DNA from: Microvirga sp052115485
GTDB taxonomy: Bacteria > Pseudomonadota > Alphaproteobacteria > Rhizobiales > Beijerinckiaceae
Reading direction: 5' to 3'
Assembly: GCF_052115485.1 (NCBI RefSeq)
Contig: NZ_JBFRGU010000002.1
Location: 186,001-250,000 of the forward strand
DNA length: 64,000 nt
Of the stretch, positions 61,601 to 64,000 are shown piece by piece; the stretch's first letter is position 1, and every line of letters starts with the position of its first letter. A program made the position numbers and the translations under genes. The notes beneath the pieces are model-generated. The model saw nothing but the letters and a program-made list of their open reading frames with translations, made no database searches and was not told where the DNA came from.

Positions 61601-62657
61601 GTCCGAGATTTCGACGAACCTATCCGGTCGTTTCGATCTCATCGACCTCGGTGATCAGAACTTCATCGCCGATGATGTGGTTCTCGGCGACGAGGAAATG
61701 CGTCGGGGCTGGATGACGCTCGGCACAGTGACGACGGGTTCGCGCGTCTTCATCGGCAACGATGCTGTCGTGCCTCCGGGCTATGCCATTGCGACAGGTG
61801 CGCTAATCGGCGTGAAGTCGAAGCCGCCGGAAGGAGGGCAGGTGGGGATAGACGAGACATGGTTCGGCTCGCCGCCGATTCAGCTCCCCGTGCGCCAACG
61901 TTTCAACGCCAATGCCGCCGATACGTACGAGCCCCTCAAACGGCTCAAGCTGACGCGCGCCCTTTTCGAAGCCTTCAACATCACCCTGCCGACCGCGCTC
62001 TTCATCACCTTCGCCACGATGGCGATGGAGGTGTTGACTTCGTCTGTCCTTGAAGGACGGTGGGGGACGGCTCTCGGGCTCTGTGTGATCGCCAGCGTGG
62101 TCATTGCCGTCGTGCAATTGCTTGTCACCGCCGTCTACAAATGGCTGTTGATGGGCGTCTATAAACCCACCATGAGGCCGATGTGGTCGTGGTGGGCCCT
62201 GCGCACGGAGGCGGTCGCCGTCATGTATTGGGGCATGGCCGGCAAGGCGATCCTGGACCATTTCCGTGGAACGCCATTCCTGCCCTGGGCCTTGCGACTG
62301 TTCGGCACCAGGACCGGGCAGGGGATCTACATGGATACGACCGACATCACGGAATTCGATTGCGTCGACATCGGCGATTTTGCAGTTATCAATTCCAACG
62401 CCATTTTGCAGACGCACCTCTACGAGGATCGGCTCATGAAGGTCGGGAGGATCAAGGTCGGGACCGGAGTCACCGTCGCATCGGGTTCGACAGTGCTGTA
62501 CGACACCCATCTCGGCAATTTCTCCACGCTCGGCCCGTTGACGCTCGTCATGAAGGGCGAATCCATTCCGGCGGGCAGCGAGTGGTGGGGCTCTCCGGCA
62601 CAGGGCTTCGTGTCTGAAAAGCTGGCGACTGCTCCGGTCCCCCAACTTGTCGGGTAG
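58656..62657 (+). CDS. Pls/PosA-type membrane nonribosomal peptide synthetase
   Basis: A 1333-residue single-module synthetase. Adenylation domain 20-505 with TSGSTGKPKG (168-177), SYGPTEATV, YRSGDAV, and GRIDDQVKIRGFRVEPGEIE; carrier domain 520-595 with LGGHS (Ser555). No condensation or thioesterase domain follows. Instead there are three repeats of two membrane helices (622-648/661-685, 855-875/900-922, 1108-1130/1140-1165) each followed by a left-handed hexapeptide-repeat domain (740-835, 975-1080, 1215-1320; ending WRGSPA, WFGSP, WWGSP). This is the architecture of poly-epsilon-lysine synthetase Pls. Pocket residues by eye: D213 L214 E217 D256 I276 G278 S300 V308 V309 K497; two acidic residues favour a cationic amino acid, weakly. 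Product probably an exported homopeptide. Confidence 0.92.
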   Translation: MTNPLRGSFHPEFLQDEVLSEIFEATARRSPLRTAIADGDLRLTYDGLDRAATAIAQGLVAAGVKPGHVIGLWMPRGSDLLIAQIAVTKTGAAWLPFDADAPLDRIAVCLADADAKGILVADGWEERAGIVGVEVFTPASATAAGQGTVLAARDLGLTPDHPAYMIYTSGSTGKPKGIVVTHRNICHYLRASNALYGIHAEDVVLQACSAAFDLSMEEIWVPYLVGATLWVARQEQLADTEALAHGMREAGVTVIDTVPTLLSMIGGNVPSLRVIILGGEACPPALAARFTGNGCRVFNSYGPTEATVVASAAELKTGDPITIGTPIPNYSCYVVDEALTLVPPGVQGELLIGGPGIALGYLGQPDLTSEKFIANPFETDGLDPILYRSGDAVEIDVAGRIVFQGRIDDQVKIRGFRVEPGEIESVLASLPGIAQAAVVLRNDDGLDRLVAFLTAESGSVADAAQLRLALRERLPPYMVPAHFEVVTTFPRLSASGKVDRKALKALPLTLADAALEQDEPETATEAALLAAAKRVFPDQVVPLTADFFLELGGHSLLAARFVSYVRETRNLSGITLQDVYAGRTLRDIAVRLDARKSQNDDSSENLGFAPPPLMRRVLCGLAQAAALPIILTLMSAPWLSIFISYTLLTGEDASVFRDTSWIFLAYMVVTVATTFIAIAAKWLIIGRIKPGRYPLWGFYYYRLWLVQRLLSLVHMKWFQGSPAIRIYLRLLGAKVGKEALISEIDANAIDLVEIGDHASIGGKVTISNARVVGNELIIGSVKIARDVSIGSSCVIENDVVIGEGAELADLTAIRAGTTLGAWEQWRGSPATKIGMADPTHLPPPAEASRLRRNLLAVFYIVMLIIAPPIALIPIVPAFHVMEVVDSWIHPLIHIHYLYYMPLLALPAAALMIFATVLLIAAIRWIMLPRLRPGVYSVYSGLYARKWIVGLATEVMLEVLSSLFATVYMRAWYRLMGAKIGKGSEISTNLSGRFDLIDLGDQNFIADDVVLGDEEMRRGWMTLGTVTTGSRVFIGNDAVVPPGYAIATGALIGVKSKPPEGGQVGIDETWFGSPPIQLPVRQRFNANAADTYEPLKRLKLTRALFEAFNITLPTALFITFATMAMEVLTSSVLEGRWGTALGLCVIASVVIAVVQLLVTAVYKWLLMGVYKPTMRPMWSWWALRTEAVAVMYWGMAGKAILDHFRGTPFLPWALRLFGTRTGQGIYMDTTDITEFDCVDIGDFAVINSNAILQTHLYEDRLMKVGRIKVGTGVTVASGSTVLYDTHLGNFSTLGPLTLVMKGESIPAGSEWWGSPAQGFVSEKLATAPVPQLVG

Positions 62658-62970
62658 TTCGGGAGGTGGAAACTTCGCCTCGTTCCTGAGGGGCGGCAGC
62701 GGCCGCTATCTCATGATACAGACTGGCTTCTGGCGATCGAGAAATGTTGATTGAGCACCCAGAGACCGCGTCACTCCTTGGTCAATTGAGCGTGCAGCCA
62801 GTCTGTATATTCGACCAGTTTGCAATGCCTTCCCTCTGCAACGGCACGTTTCGTATGGACGGCCAGTCGTGCCGACCTAGAGTCAATGATGAGCGGAAGG
62901 ATAGATCCACCTGCTGGGGAGATGAGGCACAAATGCTAGCCGAGATCGGCCTTAGCTTTGGTGCGCTTTG
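62658..62970. other. Intergenic gap after the NRPS
   Basis: About 310 bases. It holds a perfect 13-bp inverted pair, ATACAGACTGGCT at 62716-62728 and AGCCAGTCTGTAT at 62794-62806. A 75-codon frame (62744-62971) runs through but has no recognisable domain and no clear ribosome site. No terminator after the NRPS is evident. Confidence 0.5.
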
Positions 62971-63852
62971 ATGTCGGGCGCGCGACAAGTCATCGTCACC
63001 GCGGATGATTTCGGGATGTCGTTGGCTGTCAACGAGGCCGTCGAGTTGGCGCATCGGGAAGGCATTCTCACATGCGCAAGCCTTATGGTGACGGGGGAGG
63101 CCGCCGATGATGCTATCAAACGGGCTCGACGGATGCCGCGCCTCGGGGTCGGATTGCATCTGACATTGATCAGCGGGCCGGCCGCGCTTGATCGCTCCGT
63201 TATCCCCGATCTCCTTGCCCCACGCACGCGGCAGGTCCTACATAGTGCTCCCTGGCGGGTCGGGACCCGGATCGCTGTCTCACGGCGTGTACAGGGGCAA
63301 GTGCGCGCCGAGATTGGCGCGCAATTTGAACTGTTCCGCAAGTCTGGGCTCGTTCTCGATCATGTCGATGGGCACAGGCACTTCCATCAACACCCGTCGG
63401 TTCTCGACATCCTCACCCAAGAAATGGCGGTGGCGTCGGCGCGGGCTCCCGTCCGGGTTCCCCAAGAGCCTGCCTTACCATCCTGGCGCGCGGCCGGGCG
63501 GCGCGGCCTCGGCAAGAGATTTATGCATGCTACCGCTCACCGCGCGCTCACAGGGCACATGAAGCGGCACCTGCGAAAATCCAACCTCGCATTCAACGAT
63601 TGGTTCTTTGGCCTCAACGATGCAGGCGCGATGGACCGATCATGCCTCTTGGGCATCGCCGCAAATCTGCCTCCTGGAGTCACCGAGATTGGAACCCATC
63701 CGGCGGTGGGTGGATTGCCAGTATCTCCGTTCGGCCCGCCTGCATTTTGGCGTCCGTGCGATGAGCTTGCAGCTCTGATCGATTCCGAAGTGGTCGCGGC
63801 TTTCAAGGACAGGATCGACACGCGCCTCATTCGCTTTCAGGATTTGGACTGA
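62971..63852 (+). CDS. ChbG/HpnK family carbohydrate deacetylase
   Basis: A 293-residue YdjC-fold deacetylase. The metal site is visible: TADDFGMS (Asp-Asp, about 11-18), GVGLHLTL (His near 60), and HVDGHRHFHQHP (about 130-141). The fold removes N-acetyl groups from amino sugars; HpnK deacetylates the glucosamine of hopanoid precursors in hopanoid producers. The next gene resembles HpnL, supporting that subgroup, but hpnI and hpnJ are not in view. ATG 62971 overlaps the stop of a doubtful small frame. Confidence 0.85.
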   Translation: MSGARQVIVTADDFGMSLAVNEAVELAHREGILTCASLMVTGEAADDAIKRARRMPRLGVGLHLTLISGPAALDRSVIPDLLAPRTRQVLHSAPWRVGTRIAVSRRVQGQVRAEIGAQFELFRKSGLVLDHVDGHRHFHQHPSVLDILTQEMAVASARAPVRVPQEPALPSWRAAGRRGLGKRFMHATAHRALTGHMKRHLRKSNLAFNDWFFGLNDAGAMDRSCLLGIAANLPPGVTEIGTHPAVGGLPVSPFGPPAFWRPCDELAALIDSEVVAAFKDRIDTRLIRFQDLD

Positions 63853-63863
63853 GGAGACGATCC

Positions 63864-64000
63864 ATGCGCAAGCCTCGCCTCTCGATCTTATATCCTCTTC
63901 TGGGCATGCTTGCCTTTTTTGGGCTGATCGCTTGGGCGGGGCTTGGTCAGGTCTGGGGAGCGCTCGAGCAAATCGGTTGGCCCGGCTTTGTCTTGATATG
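63864..64000 (+). CDS. HpnL/flippase-like membrane protein, 3'-truncated
   Basis: Only 45 residues are seen before the window ends. They start MRKPRLSILYPLLGMLAFFG, a positive N-terminus followed by a membrane helix (about 9-28), then GLGQVWGALEQIGWPGFVLI, a pattern typical of lysylphosphatidylglycerol-synthase/HpnL flippase-like proteins. GGAGACGATCC precedes the ATG, and only 11 bases separate it from the deacetylase. Assignment rests on a short stretch plus neighbourhood. Confidence 0.6.
   Translation, partial: MRKPRLSILYPLLGMLAFFGLIAWAGLGQVWGALEQIGWPGFVLI

Noticed and set aside
62744..62971. 75-codon frame ending at the deacetylase ATG
   Set aside because: TGATG junction is suggestive, but there is no ribosome site, no recognisable domain, and it contains one arm of an inverted repeat.

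Overview
The window looks like a chromosomal piece of a high-GC alphaproteobacterium of the order Hyphomicrobiales (Rhizobiales). The evidence is gene order (trpE-G-D-C-moaC-moeA, pyrG-kdsA-eno-ftsB-pdhABC-lpd-lipA, cinA-ispDF-dusB-ntrBC-ntrYX-hfq-hflX-mazG), a fused IspDF, a lipoyl domain on PdhB, and intergenic palindromic repeats of several families. A Methylobacteriaceae-type genus such as Microvirga is a guess. I saw no rRNA, tRNA, CRISPR array, transposase or integrase.

Layout. 1-4.3 kb: two cadherin/RTX calcium-binding proteins, the first cut by the window edge. 4.3-12.3 kb (minus strand): ppiD, then trpE, trpG, trpD, trpC, moaC, moeA. 12.4-21.4 kb (plus, with queF on minus): tpiA, secG, pyrG, a glyoxalase-like gene, a DUF350 gene, kdsA, an MFS transporter, queF, eno. 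21.6-25.8 kb: two more RTX paralogues; the first carries a one-base frameshift, an ambiguous base and an AT-rich 5' half. 26.0-36.4 kb: hsp20, ftsB, the pyruvate dehydrogenase operon pdhA-pdhB-DUF5076-pdhC-lpd (interrupted by a repeat-flanked DUF559 gene), a Tat-exported epoxide-hydrolase-like protein, a GlsB-type membrane protein and lipA. 36.4-49.2 kb: a P-loop kinase-like gene, a RatA/Coq10-type START protein, cinA, ispDF, dusB, ntrB, ntrC, ntrY, ntrX, hfq, hflX, mazG. 49.3-53.2 kb (minus): an MscS channel and the psuK-psuG pair, psuK having a one-base frameshift.

53.3-64 kb is the accessory region of most interest. On the minus strand lies a two-gene unit: a periplasmic SUOX/molybdopterin-oxidoreductase-like protein with no cysteine in its mature part, followed by a membrane PAS-GGDEF-EAL protein. 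This matches the PruR-DcpA pterin-sensing, c-di-GMP-controlling arrangement of Agrobacterium. Divergent to it are folE and a 6-pyruvoyltetrahydropterin-synthase-like gene, i.e. pterin-making genes beside a putative pterin sensor. Next come an Sfp-type phosphopantetheinyl transferase translationally coupled (ATGA) to a 1333-residue Pls/PosA-type membrane NRPS (adenylation, carrier, then three membrane/hexapeptide modules, as in poly-epsilon-lysine synthetase), a ChbG/HpnK-type deacetylase and the start of a membrane protein resembling HpnL flippase-like proteins. A surface or exported homopolymer under pterin/c-di-GMP control is the most attractive hypothesis here, but it is inference from neighbourhood.

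Two independent one-base changes in G-runs (RTX paralogue 3, psuK) and one N suggest that residual assembly errors are present.
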